From NCBI GenBank assembly GCA_046295175.1, contig JBKBNY010000018.1, forward strand, positions 12,733-76,732: 64,000 bases of DNA, given 5' to 3'. Position numbers and translations under genes: made by a program. Source of the DNA: JALOLV01 sp046295175. Lineage in GTDB: Bacteria; Bacteroidota; Bacteroidia; Cytophagales; Spirosomataceae. Shown here in pieces: positions 52,054-61,700 of the stretch. How positions within the stretch are numbered: the first letter of the stretch is position 1; every line of letters starts with the position of its first letter. Under the pieces are notes generated by a model. It was given only the letters and a program-made list of their open reading frames with translations, ran no database searches and had not been told where the DNA came from.

Positions 52054-52398
52054 ATGGAAAAATTTATTCTTTTATTCAGAGGTGGTAATACCCATATTTC
52101 CACAGCTAAATCGCAAGCTGCGTTGGACATCATTCAAACGTGGAATGTTTGGATGCAAGGACTCGCCGAAAAAGGAATTCTTACTGGAGGCGATGCACTT
52201 CAAGTTTCAGGCATGCATGTCAAAGGCACAAAGAAAGTGGTTTTAGATGGTCCGTATGCTGTAGAAAATGAAATGGTTGGCGGTTACTTAATCGTTAATG
52301 CAAAAGACATTAGTGATGCTGTGGAAATTTCGAAAGGATGTCCAATTTTAGATGAAGACGGTAGCGTAGAAGTTCGACCAATTCAGAAACGAAATTAG
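52054..52398 (+). CDS. YCII-related protein
   Basis: 114 aa. A ferredoxin-like YCII/DGPF fold: KFILLFRGGNTHI, WNVWMQGLAEKGILTGGDAL, VVLDGPYAVENEMVGGYLIV, DAVEISKGCPILDEDGSVEV. Members resemble muconolactone isomerase-like enzymes and are often regulated targets. The only plus-strand gene in this part, divergent from HxlR. Confidence 0.9.
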   Translation: MEKFILLFRGGNTHISTAKSQAALDIIQTWNVWMQGLAEKGILTGGDALQVSGMHVKGTKKVVLDGPYAVENEMVGGYLIVNAKDISDAVEISKGCPILDEDGSVEVRPIQKRN

Positions 52399-52426
52399 TT
52401 GCCGACTCCCAAAATTCAGAAGTTTG

Positions 52427-52481
52427 AAAATGTGCCGCTTCTGCCTAAACTTATACATGGGGTTGCGGCACATTTTATTTT
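52427..52481. terminator. Bidirectional terminator between convergent genes
   Basis: Perfect 12-bp stem AAAATGTGCCGC (52427-52438) and GCGGCACATTTT (52465-52476) with a 26-nt loop, followed by ATTTTG on the plus strand. It lies 28 bp after the YCII stop. Confidence 0.8.
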
Positions 52482-52560
52482 GTGAAAAGGGTAGCCGTTT
52501 TCTAATCTGTTGAAAGCCGCTGGTTATGTATTAGCAGGGTCTCTACTATTATCATAAATG

Positions 52561-52677
52561 GATAGGGCTTTGCGACGGGCGGGTTTCCTATCATAAATGC
52601 CCAATTTATTACTAAAGTTCACTCAATGCACAAAACTTCAAGTTTGCACGTAAGCCCGTCTGACGCAAAATCTATAT
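52561..52677 (-). repeat. Intergenic palindrome related to the attC-like sites (site F)
   Basis: Left GATAGGGCTTTGCGACGGGC and right GCCCGTCTGACGCAAAATCT are inverted relatives; interior TATCATAAATGCCC. Layout matches the other sites (GCGACGGGCGGG core), but the terminal TAAC/GTTA words are missing. It lies 11 bp after the stop of the lipoprotein gene at 52689. Confidence 0.45.
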
Positions 52678-52688
52678 TATATGCCGTA

Positions 52689-53414
52689 TTAATTCCAGTC
52701 TGTCAATATTAGTCGCCACTCATTGTTAATTGTCTTGTCAAGGAGATAGACGAAATTATTCTTGTCTACCTTGAACCTTTCATCATTAAAACTTTTGTCC
52801 TTTTCAATTAATTCCTTTATCTGTTTTGCATTGCCTGGTGTTATTTCGTTGAAGATATGTCCTCCAAAAATTGGTATTAACTTTTTGTCCCAGTGTCCGA
52901 TTTCCCCGTAAATCATTTTGTCGATGATTTCACTTTTGTCCCGAAGAAGAGCGAAAAATGTAGCGTTAAACCCGAAGTCTCCTGAAATTGTCTGTGTCCA
53001 TTTGTTTTTAAAGCCCTCTGGTAAACATTCATGAAAGAATAAATAGACAAGACTTCCGTGAAAATATTCTTCACCATTTTTGTCATAAGTTGCTTTAATA
53101 ACATTGTTTGCTAAATTAAAGTCAGAAAAATCTGGTGCCTTTGAGTTTTTTACAAATGAAGAATGGTCGTTTGATATTGTACTATCGAAATTCAACTTCG
53201 TCAGCAAAAGTATATCCTGTTTGATTGTTGTACTTGAATAGTCCAATGGCTCATACCGTAACATAAATGTGTCAACTTTAGATTTGTCAAATACCAAAAA
53301 GGTGAATTGGTCTTGATTGTTGTCGTAAAATTCTATTTCTTCTATCTCCATAGGTGCTTGTCCACAAGAATACATTGTAATTGCAGCAAGGATAATGTAT
53401 CGTAGAGGTTTCAT
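52689..53414 (-). CDS. Hypothetical lipoprotein
   Basis: 241 aa from the Met at 53414, which gives a lipoprotein signal MKPLRYIILAAITMYSC (Cys17). A -7-type TATATTTG on the minus strand at 53435-53442 would start transcription just before this Met, so the longer frame to 53447 is rejected. The mature part has NLANNVIKATYDKNGEEYFH, GDFGFNATFFALLRDKSEII and a C-terminal VDKNNFVYLLDKTINNEWRL. Family not recognised. Confidence 0.75.
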   Translation of the reverse strand: MKPLRYIILAAITMYSCGQAPMEIEEIEFYDNNQDQFTFLVFDKSKVDTFMLRYEPLDYSSTTIKQDILLLTKLNFDSTISNDHSSFVKNSKAPDFSDFNLANNVIKATYDKNGEEYFHGSLVYLFFHECLPEGFKNKWTQTISGDFGFNATFFALLRDKSEIIDKMIYGEIGHWDKKLIPIFGGHIFNEITPGNAKQIKELIEKDKSFNDERFKVDKNNFVYLLDKTINNEWRLILTDWN

Positions 53415-53764
53415 TAAATGTGGCTTATAACCTCCAAATATACGCAATATTTCATTTACAAATTACTGCCATCTACCCCAAAATAGTTGGCTTTACGCAA
53501 TCACAAGATTGATATTTAGAAAGTTAAAAATTTCTTAGGTGTTCTGAATACTCCAACGCAATAATATTTTTGATTAATTACAGTTTTGGCCTTATTAATG
53601 AGTTTTTTTGCATTTTTAGTACTATTTTATCTAAAGATAGGTTAAGAATGTATCACTAATTTAGATTGTCATTAATCAAAAATTAATAAAAAATTATGCT
53701 TCGGTTAATAGATTTAGGAAAGATTTTAAACTAATCCTTTTTAACAATTAACCTAAAATTAAGT
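53415..53764. other. Divergent intergenic region before the third susC
   Basis: 350 bp, AT-rich. It contains the -7-type box of the lipoprotein gene (53435-53442, with a TTTG on the minus strand at 53459-53462). No LacI-type palindrome like those before the first two susC genes was found. Confidence 0.5.
53435..53462 (-). promoter_or_regulatory. Putative promoter of the lipoprotein gene
   Basis: On the minus strand TTTG (53462-53459), a 16-bp spacer and TATATTTG (53442-53435), an exact TAnnTTTG match. The spacing is a little short of the usual 19. Confidence 0.45.
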
Positions 53765-56700
53765 ATGAAGCAAACACTACGACAGTTTTTCTATGTCTTG
53801 ATGTTTTCTTTCTCGTCGGTGGCTGTGATGGCTCAAAACATGACGATAAAGGGAAAAGTGACAGATGAAAGTGGGGCTCCACTGTATGGAGTAAACATCG
53901 CAATCAAGGGTTCTACCAAAGGAACTATCACCGACGACAAAGGTGATTATTCTATTGATGCCACAAAGGGAAGCGTTATCACATTTAGCTACATTGGTTT
54001 TGCTGCCACAAACATCACCGTAGGCAGTAGTACAACTATCAATGTAAGCCTCAAGCCTGAGTCGAGCAACATGGGCGAGGTTGTTGTAACAGCCCTCGGT
54101 ATCTCTAAAGAAGCCCGCAAGGTTGGTTATGCAGTAACTACAATCAATGGTGACCAAATGACCAAAGCCCGCGAAAACAACATGGCGTATTCGATGGCTG
54201 GTAGAGTAGCTGGTCTTAATATCTCTGGTACTAACGGTGGACCGGGGTCTTCGGCCAGAATTCTATTGAGAGGTATGGCGAGTTTTACGGCGAGTTCTCC
54301 ACTTATTGTATTGAATGGTATTCCTATCGACAACACCCAAAGAGGAAGTGCTGGTGAGTGGGGTGGAGCAGATAACGGTGACGGTATCTCGAACCTTAAC
54401 CCTGACGACATCGAAAGTCTTTCGGTTTTGAAAGGTGCATCGGCATCGGCACTTTATGGTGCAAGAGCTGCCAACGGTGTAATCTTGATTACAACAAAGT
54501 CTGGTAAAAAAGGTAAAATGTCTATCGACTACAACCTTAATGTAGTGGGTGAGCAAGCAATCAACTTCACAGATTACCAGTATCAGTATGGTCAAGGTCT
54601 AAACGGCCGCAAGCCAGATAACGTAACGAGTGCTTTAAACAGTGGTATGTTGAGCTGGGGTTCTAAACTCGATGGCTCTAATTATATGCAGTTCGATGGT
54701 AAGATGTATCCGTATTCGGCTGTTAAAGATAATATGAGTACTTTCTACCGTTTGGGTTCTTCGGTGACAAACTCTTTGGCACTTTCGAGCGGAAATGATA
54801 ACGGTAATTTCAGATTATCAATTGCTAAACTCGACAACCAGTCAATCCTTCGCAATAGTGGACTCGACCGTTTGACATTTAACTTCACTGGTTCGCAAAA
54901 ATTTGGAAAATTGAAAGTTGACCTCATGACAAACTATGTGGATGATTTCAATAACAACAAACCACAGTTGAGTGATGGCCCGATGAACGCCAATAACATT
55001 AACTTCTTGGCAACGAGCGTTAATCAGCTTGCACTACAACCTGGCTACACTGCGGGTACCGACAACGGCAACGAGATTCAGTACAATGATGATATTTATG
55101 TAACAAACCCTTGGTTTGTGGTAAATCGTTACGAAAATGATGTTAAACGTAAGCGTTTGATTTCGGCCCTAACGGCAAAATACGATATTACGAAGAATAT
55201 TTATGCTCAGGCTCGTTTGGGTTATGACCAAATGAACGATGGTACATTCAAGATTACTCCAACAGGTACGGCGTATTCAAACGGACAAAGAGGTGGTTTG
55301 GATGATTTGTCAAAATCTACAACAACCGAGCTTAACGCCGAAGCAATTTTGGGCGGTAGCTTCAATGTCGTTAAAGATTTCTCGATTGATGCCCTTGCGG
55401 GTGCGGCTGTTCGTAAAAACAAGTACGATATGTTGCGTGTAGGTGGTGGTCCATTCGTGATTCCGTTCTTCTATAGCCCTTATAACGTGTTGTCATTCAA
55501 CCGTGACTATGGCTACAACGAAAGACAAGCCAATTCGGCATTCTACTCGGTAGATTTCAACTTCCGTAATCAGTTGATTCTTTCTACTACGGGTCGTTAT
55601 GATGCATTCTCGACATTGCCAGTTGGTAACTACGGAATCTTTACGCCTTCGGCTTCGTTGAGCTACGACTTTACCGAATTGGTAAATTCATCGAAATTGA
55701 GCTACGGTAAATTCAGAGCTTCGTATGCAGTTGTGAGTGGCGAGCCTGCCGACCCATACAGCACATCGCAATACTACAATGTTGGTGCGGCTATTCAGGG
55801 TATCACAACGGGTTCATTCAGCAGTACATTGCCAAACTTATTCTTGAAACCATTTACACTTTCAGAGTTTGAGTTGGGTACCGAATTGAAATTTTACAAA
55901 AACAGATTGGGTGCCGATTTAGCGTTTTTCAGCCGTAAAACCAAAAACGAAATCATCAATGGTTCGTTGTCGGAAGCAACTGGTTTCAGCAATCAGTTGA
56001 TTGGTACAGGTTCTACTCAAAACTCAGGTTTAGAGATGTTGTTGACGGGTGTACCAATCGAAACTCAAGGTTTCAGATGGACGACTTCGTTTAACTTCAC
56101 TTGGATTAATAATAAAATCGTTGAAATCAATGGTTCGGGTTCGGATAACCAACAGTTAGGTTTGGGTACTTATCGCCCATTGAACGCCAACACAGCATTG
56201 ATTAAAGGCTTACCTGGCCCACAAATCATGGCCAACGATTTTGTATATGATGCACAAGGCCGTATGGTAATTGATGCAACGGGTGTTCCGGTTCAGTCGC
56301 CATCAAGAGTGGCAATGGGTTCGGTTTTACCTAAATTCTATGGTGGTTTTAATAACGATTTGAGTTATAAAAACTTCAATTTGTCGTTCTTGTTAGATTA
56401 TCGTTTTGGCAATAAAGTCCTTTCTGCTACAAACTACTACACAATTTTTAGAGGTTTACACCAAATGACACTCGAAGGCCGTGAGACAGGTGTTGTAGCC
56501 CAAGGCGTAACAGCAGACGGTGCAACAAATACTGTAAGTGTACCGGCTCAGACATACTATCAAAACTTGGCTCGTAGAATCTCGGCATTGAATGTAATGG
56601 ATGGTAGTTTTATCAAATTACGTCAGATAACATTGGGTTATTCGTTGAATCCTAAGTTTTTATCAAAAACCCCAATCAAATCTGTCGAGCTTGCATTTGT

Positions 56701-56848
56701 GGGTAGAAACCTACTTACACTCTTGAGACGCACAGAAAACATCGACCCAGAAGCTGGTTTCTCGCCAATCTTGAGATACGCTGGTATCGAAGGAAACAGC
56801 CTTCCATCAACCAGAACGTATGGTCTTAACCTAAATGTTAAATTCTAA
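53765..56848 (+). CDS. SusC/RagA-family TonB-linked outer-membrane receptor
   Basis: 1027 aa. Signal peptide about 1-24 (SSVAVMAQ), carboxypeptidase-regulatory-like domain (IKGKVTDESGAPLYGVNIAI), plug with SVLKGASASALYGARAANG, and a beta-barrel ending in TYGLNLNVKF. Less similar to the two SusC proteins at the left end, and lacking the NEVVVVGYG form (it has GEVVVTALGIS). It is followed 16 bp later by its susD. Substrate unknown. Confidence 0.96.
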   Translation: MKQTLRQFFYVLMFSFSSVAVMAQNMTIKGKVTDESGAPLYGVNIAIKGSTKGTITDDKGDYSIDATKGSVITFSYIGFAATNITVGSSTTINVSLKPESSNMGEVVVTALGISKEARKVGYAVTTINGDQMTKARENNMAYSMAGRVAGLNISGTNGGPGSSARILLRGMASFTASSPLIVLNGIPIDNTQRGSAGEWGGADNGDGISNLNPDDIESLSVLKGASASALYGARAANGVILITTKSGKKGKMSIDYNLNVVGEQAINFTDYQYQYGQGLNGRKPDNVTSALNSGMLSWGSKLDGSNYMQFDGKMYPYSAVKDNMSTFYRLGSSVTNSLALSSGNDNGNFRLSIAKLDNQSILRNSGLDRLTFNFTGSQKFGKLKVDLMTNYVDDFNNNKPQLSDGPMNANNINFLATSVNQLALQPGYTAGTDNGNEIQYNDDIYVTNPWFVVNRYENDVKRKRLISALTAKYDITKNIYAQARLGYDQMNDGTFKITPTGTAYSNGQRGGLDDLSKSTTTELNAEAILGGSFNVVKDFSIDALAGAAVRKNKYDMLRVGGGPFVIPFFYSPYNVLSFNRDYGYNERQANSAFYSVDFNFRNQLILSTTGRYDAFSTLPVGNYGIFTPSASLSYDFTELVNSSKLSYGKFRASYAVVSGEPADPYSTSQYYNVGAAIQGITTGSFSSTLPNLFLKPFTLSEFELGTELKFYKNRLGADLAFFSRKTKNEIINGSLSEATGFSNQLIGTGSTQNSGLEMLLTGVPIETQGFRWTTSFNFTWINNKIVEINGSGSDNQQLGLGTYRPLNANTALIKGLPGPQIMANDFVYDAQGRMVIDATGVPVQSPSRVAMGSVLPKFYGGFNNDLSYKNFNLSFLLDYRFGNKVLSATNYYTIFRGLHQMTLEGRETGVVAQGVTADGATNTVSVPAQTYYQNLARRISALNVMDGSFIKLRQITLGYSLNPKFLSKTPIKSVELAFVGRNLLTLLRRTENIDPEAGFSPILRYAGIEGNSLPSTRTYGLNLNVKF

Positions 56849-56864
56849 AATTTGACCTATCATT

Positions 56865-58469
56865 ATGAAAAAAATCGGATATATATTAACATTCATAACG
56901 GTATTTGCGACTTCTTGTACAGACAACTTTGAAGAAATCAATACCGACCCAAACAGAACGAGTGCCGCAGTTTTTAACCCGAATTATTTGTTGTCTCAGT
57001 CACAATTTGAGTACGGAAATACGGGGTATTCTCAACTTTTATTCCAAAGTATGTGGACTCAGGTTTTGGCATCGACATTCTCTTATTACGGAAATGGCGA
57101 TAAATACACACCTTCGGGTAGCTTTGTGGCTTATCAAGGTCGTGTACACGAAGAAACCTACCGTGCGGCTTCGTTGTCTTATGAGATGATGAATCTTGTA
57201 AAAGACAAACCAGAGATGTCGAATCTTTATAACGTAGGTATCATCATGAAAGTGCTTTGTTTGGCACGTATCACCGATTGCTACGGCGATGTACCTTACT
57301 CTGAGGCATTGAAAGCAAAAGAAGGAATCACATTCCCTAAATACGATGCTCAGTCTAAGATTTACCCTGCAATGTTGGCGGAGTTAGATGCTGCAATTAC
57401 GGCATTGAGTACTTCAAAAGCAGCTCCAACAGCCGACTTGATTTATGGTGGAAATCTTACAAAATGGAAAAAATTCGGATATTCGTTGATGTTGCGTTTG
57501 GCAATGCGTTTGTCGAAAGTTGATGCAGCAACTGCCAAAACTTGGGCCGAAAAAGCCTATGCGGGTGGTGTGTTTACGAGCATCGACGATAACGCAAAAG
57601 TATTGACTGATAATTCGTCGCAGGGCAATAACACAAGTGGTGCATTGCGTGTACCAGATGATTACCGTGAAGTTCGTTGGAGCAAAACATTCATCGATTA
57701 CCTAAAGGCAACATCAGACCCACGCCTAAGTGCGATTGCTGAAGTAGCTCAACCGGGTTATGCAAACAATACAAACCAGAACCTTGCTGGCGATAACAGC
57801 GAAGCAGTGCAGATTGGTTTGCCAAATGGCTATGACCTAAACGGCGGTTCGACAGATATTGCTAAGCATCCACAGTATCCAGGAGCATCTGGTTCGGGTG
57901 CCGATGTAGCTCGTGTAGGTAAATACTCACGTCCGCGTACTTCAATTTTCATCGATAGAAGCGGTGTAAACTTTGTATTGACTTATGCAGAAACCGAACT
58001 CCTTTTGGCCGAAGCCAAAGCAAGAGGCTGGAACGTAGGTGCTACTACCGCTGCTGAGCGTTACAGAAACGGTGTGAAAGCTGCTGCGGCATCTTTGGCA
58101 CAATTTAATCCAACAGCGGCTGGTGATGCAGCAATAGCAAAAGCAGTTGCCGCTATGGATGCTTACTTAGACAAAAACCCATTGAATGTATCGTCGGCTG
58201 ATGCTTCTATCAAGCAAATCAACGAGCAAATCTGGGTTACAACAGGTATAACCTTCAATTTTATAGAAAACTGGTCAAACTGGCGTCGCTCGGGTTTCCC
58301 TGCATTGACTCCAGTTGTTTATCCTAATGGATTCTCGAACGGAACAATCCCAAGAAGAATCCCGTACAAATCAACCGAGCCATCTTACAACCCTGAAAAT
58401 TACAAGGCTGCAGTGTCTGCTATCTCGGGTGGTGATACCTTCACCGCACGAGTATGGTGGGATAAGTAG
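56865..58469 (+). CDS. SusD-like outer-membrane lipoprotein (SusD_2 type)
   Basis: 534 aa. Lipoprotein signal with Cys18 (TFITVFATSC). The start NFEEINTDPNRTSAAVFNPN and the pattern RITDCYGDVPYSEALKAKEG, LTYAETELLLAEAKARGWNV, INEQIWVTTGITFNFIENW fit the second SusD family (SusD_2-like), distinct from the SusD at 2026-3882. It pairs with the SusC just upstream; a strong terminator follows. Confidence 0.94.
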   Translation: MKKIGYILTFITVFATSCTDNFEEINTDPNRTSAAVFNPNYLLSQSQFEYGNTGYSQLLFQSMWTQVLASTFSYYGNGDKYTPSGSFVAYQGRVHEETYRAASLSYEMMNLVKDKPEMSNLYNVGIIMKVLCLARITDCYGDVPYSEALKAKEGITFPKYDAQSKIYPAMLAELDAAITALSTSKAAPTADLIYGGNLTKWKKFGYSLMLRLAMRLSKVDAATAKTWAEKAYAGGVFTSIDDNAKVLTDNSSQGNNTSGALRVPDDYREVRWSKTFIDYLKATSDPRLSAIAEVAQPGYANNTNQNLAGDNSEAVQIGLPNGYDLNGGSTDIAKHPQYPGASGSGADVARVGKYSRPRTSIFIDRSGVNFVLTYAETELLLAEAKARGWNVGATTAAERYRNGVKAAAASLAQFNPTAAGDAAIAKAVAAMDAYLDKNPLNVSSADASIKQINEQIWVTTGITFNFIENWSNWRRSGFPALTPVVYPNGFSNGTIPRRIPYKSTEPSYNPENYKAAVSAISGGDTFTARVWWDK

Positions 58470-58498
58470 TTTTTGTTTCATAGAAATGTTTGGTTATA

Positions 58499-58532
58499 GA
58501 AACGGGGCTAATTTAGCCCCGTTTCTTTTTTT
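58499..58532 (+). terminator. Rho-independent terminator of the third susC-susD operon
   Basis: Perfect stem GAAACGGGGCT (58499-58509) and AGCCCCGTTTC (58515-58525) with loop AATTT, followed by TTTTTTT. 29 bp after the SusD stop. Confidence 0.93.
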
Positions 58533-58561
58533 ATAGGGTTTTCTGAGTAAAAAATTAGGTA

Positions 58562-58601
58562 AATGTTCAAAATGAGATAAAGAATGTCCAAAATGAGATA
58601 A
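58562..58601 (+). promoter_or_regulatory. Two 19-bp direct repeats with 21-bp period
   Basis: AATGTTCAAAATGAGATAA (58562-58580) and AATGTCCAAAATGAGATAA (58583-58601), one mismatch. The 21-bp period is two helical turns, as expected for paired binding of a regulator on one DNA face. It lies about 140 bp before the adhesin start. Confidence 0.5.
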
Positions 58602-58742
58602 CACTTATGTCTGCAGATGCTCTACTTTTGGGTATTAGATTGGTTAGATAAAATTTATTAATATTCTAAGGTTATTCATTTTCTTGTTGTTTCCTTAGAT
58701 TTAATTACAAGTGAATCAATAATTGTTTACCCTATTAAAACT

Positions 58743-61700
58743 ATGATACAAACTTTACCTAAGTTTTTTAAAAGATTAAACAGATTGATTTCTGTTTGTA
58801 ATCTGACCTTCACTTTTTTGATTGTTAGCTTTGCTTCAATCAATGCAAATGCCCAAGCCGACTGCTCAAGTGCCATCATAGTATGTGGCAATACGCAAGC
58901 CTATAACCCAAGCGGTGTTGGCGAAAAACTTGAGCGACTCGCCTGTGGAGGTGATGTAGGTGGAGGTATCGAACACAACAGCCTTTGGTTTGCTTTTCAG
59001 GCCAAGGCAAACGGTACGCTCAATTTTGTGATTAGACCTACAACATTGCAAGGGTTACCAACTGTTGTTGACGTTGATTGGAGTTTATATCAATTGGCAG
59101 GAGCACCCGGTACTTCAAATTGTAATAATAAAACTCAACTTTCTTGTAATTTTGCAGGGTCTTCTACTGTGTTTGGTATTCCGGGTGCAACCGGAATGGC
59201 TACCCCCCCTTTTACTGCCGCACAATTTAACCCTGGTATTGATGTCGTAGCAGGTACATGGTATGCTATACACATTGACCAGTTCTCGAATACCACACCA
59301 ATACTATTGAATGTACAATTTACTGGTAACCCTGAGAGTACCAATTTAAACTCTACTTCAGGTATTTTCGATAATCGCCCTAATTTTACATCGACACTTA
59401 CAAGTGGTTGTAGCGGTACATATAATTTCAACAGTAGTTCATCTACTGCGACCTCTGGGATAGCATCCTACCTTTGGGACTTCGGTGATGGCTCTACTGC
59501 AACCACTGCAAATCCGAGCCACTCTTATGTTACAACAGGTACTTACTTTGTTAATTTAACTGTTACAGATAATAATGGTTGCAAAGCCACCATTCGTAAA
59601 AAAATTATCTACAACATCACTCCTCCAACAGTAAATGCAGCTTCGATTTTTGTAACATCAGCTTGTTCTAATTCAAATAATGGTGAAATTACAGTTGTAG
59701 ATGAAGGAACCACTACTCTCGGAGTAACCGGTGGAACAGCCCCATACACTTATGAATTAGTGTCACCATCGCCAATGATAAGAGCTGCACAGTCGAGTAA
59801 TAAATTTACGGGATTACAGCCTGGAGGATATTTTATAAAAGTAACTGATGCGTGCGGAAGGTCAGCTGTTAGTACGGTTGTTACAGTAAGTCAAGTAGCA
59901 ACAAATACCACTATAGGTTTGGGTATTCAAAATATACAATCTGCATGTTTGGGGAGTCCAACAGGAACTGCAACAATTTTTGCCAACGGTACAGCACCGC
60001 CTTATACAATGGCATTAGTGACGAGTTCCCCGGTAACCATTGGAGCCTCACCGTCATTTATGAGAGACCCTATAACAGCAACGTTTTACACCACTTTTGA
60101 AAATCTATTACCAGGGTTGTACACAGTAGAAGCCGTAGATGGTTGTGGAAAAACACGAAGAGCAACCTTCACTGTAATTGTCAGTACAGCACCCACTGCT
60201 AATGCTGTTGCCTCGCCATCTTGTGTAGGCTCTGCAACGGGTACTGTAACAGTAACCGCTACTGCTGCCACTGGGTTATCGGCTAATGGTTCACCAGGCA
60301 CTTTTCAATATGCTTTAATATCTCCTTCGCCTATCCTTAGGTCATTTCAGAACTCATCTGTATTTGAAAATCTACTACCAGGTAATTATACTGTTGCGGT
60401 TAGAGATAATTGTAGCAACATTGGTACAACAACGGTAACCGTTGGTACGGCAGTAGCACCCAATTTCGGAACATCTTTTACTTCGGCATCATGCCCAAAT
60501 GGAAGTACCGGTACGATTGAAGTGCAGAACGGAACAACCGCTGGTGGAGGAAGCCCTTACACTTATGCTCTCATTGCACCATCGCCAGTTACGAGACCAA
60601 GCCAAAATGATAATGCTTTTACTAATTTACCGCCAGGCACTTATACAGTCCGAATGACGGACGTCTGCGGAACCAGTGCCAGAACTACCGTTTCGGTTGC
60701 TGCTTCGTCTGCACCTACATTTACGACAGCTGTAGGAGCCAGTTGTACGAATCCTGCCGCTGGAACAATCACTGTTACACCTGGGGCTTCCTCAATTGGG
60801 GCATACACATTTGAACTGATTAGCCCAGGTGGAGCTATCCGAGCCACTCAAGGAAGTAATGTTGCCAATACCAACAATAGTATTTTTACAAATCTTAGTC
60901 AGGGTTCTTATACTGTCCGAATGACCGATGGTTGCGGAGTTCCTGTCACTGGTACAGCCACTGTGAGTTCACCAACGGCTTTAGTATTTCCGACAGGTTC
61001 TGCAGCAGTAGCTTCGTGTTCAACACCTGGGTCAGGGCAGATAACTGTTGCTCAACCTACGACTGGCTTAGCTCCCTATACGTATGAGTTAATTGCACCA
61101 TCATTCGTCACGCGAAGTTCTCAAAATAGTAGAATCTTTAACAATTTACCATCTGGCAATTACATAGTCCGTATAACAGATTTTTGCGGTACACAGGTAG
61201 ATAATAGTGCTACCCCAATTAATGTGCCTGTTTCAACTGCTCCAACGTTAACAGTAACAAACTCCGCAAGTTGTGCAACAGCTTCGGGTACAATTACCTG
61301 TGTAGCTGCAACTGCTAATCAAGGAGGAGGAACTTATCAGTTTTCTTTGATTGCTCCATCACCTGTAACTCGCCCTAATCAAACTTCTCCAATTTTTACG
61401 GGTCTTCCAGCAGGGGCTTATACTGTTCAGATAACAGACCAGTGTGGGCAGACAGGCACCAATACCACAACTATAGCTCCTGCCGGAGCTTTCACACCAG
61501 CAGCAGGAGGAAGTATTGCGAGATGTGATGGAGGAAGTGGCTATATTGGTCAGCTTATTGTGACAACTCCTCAAAATTTTACACCTGGTGGACCTATTCC
61601 TGTAGGTAGTGGTGGCGGACCTTATACTTATGCTTTGTATGACGCTACCAATACAACTCTCATAGCTGGGCCTCAAGCCAGCAATGTTTTTTCTAATATT

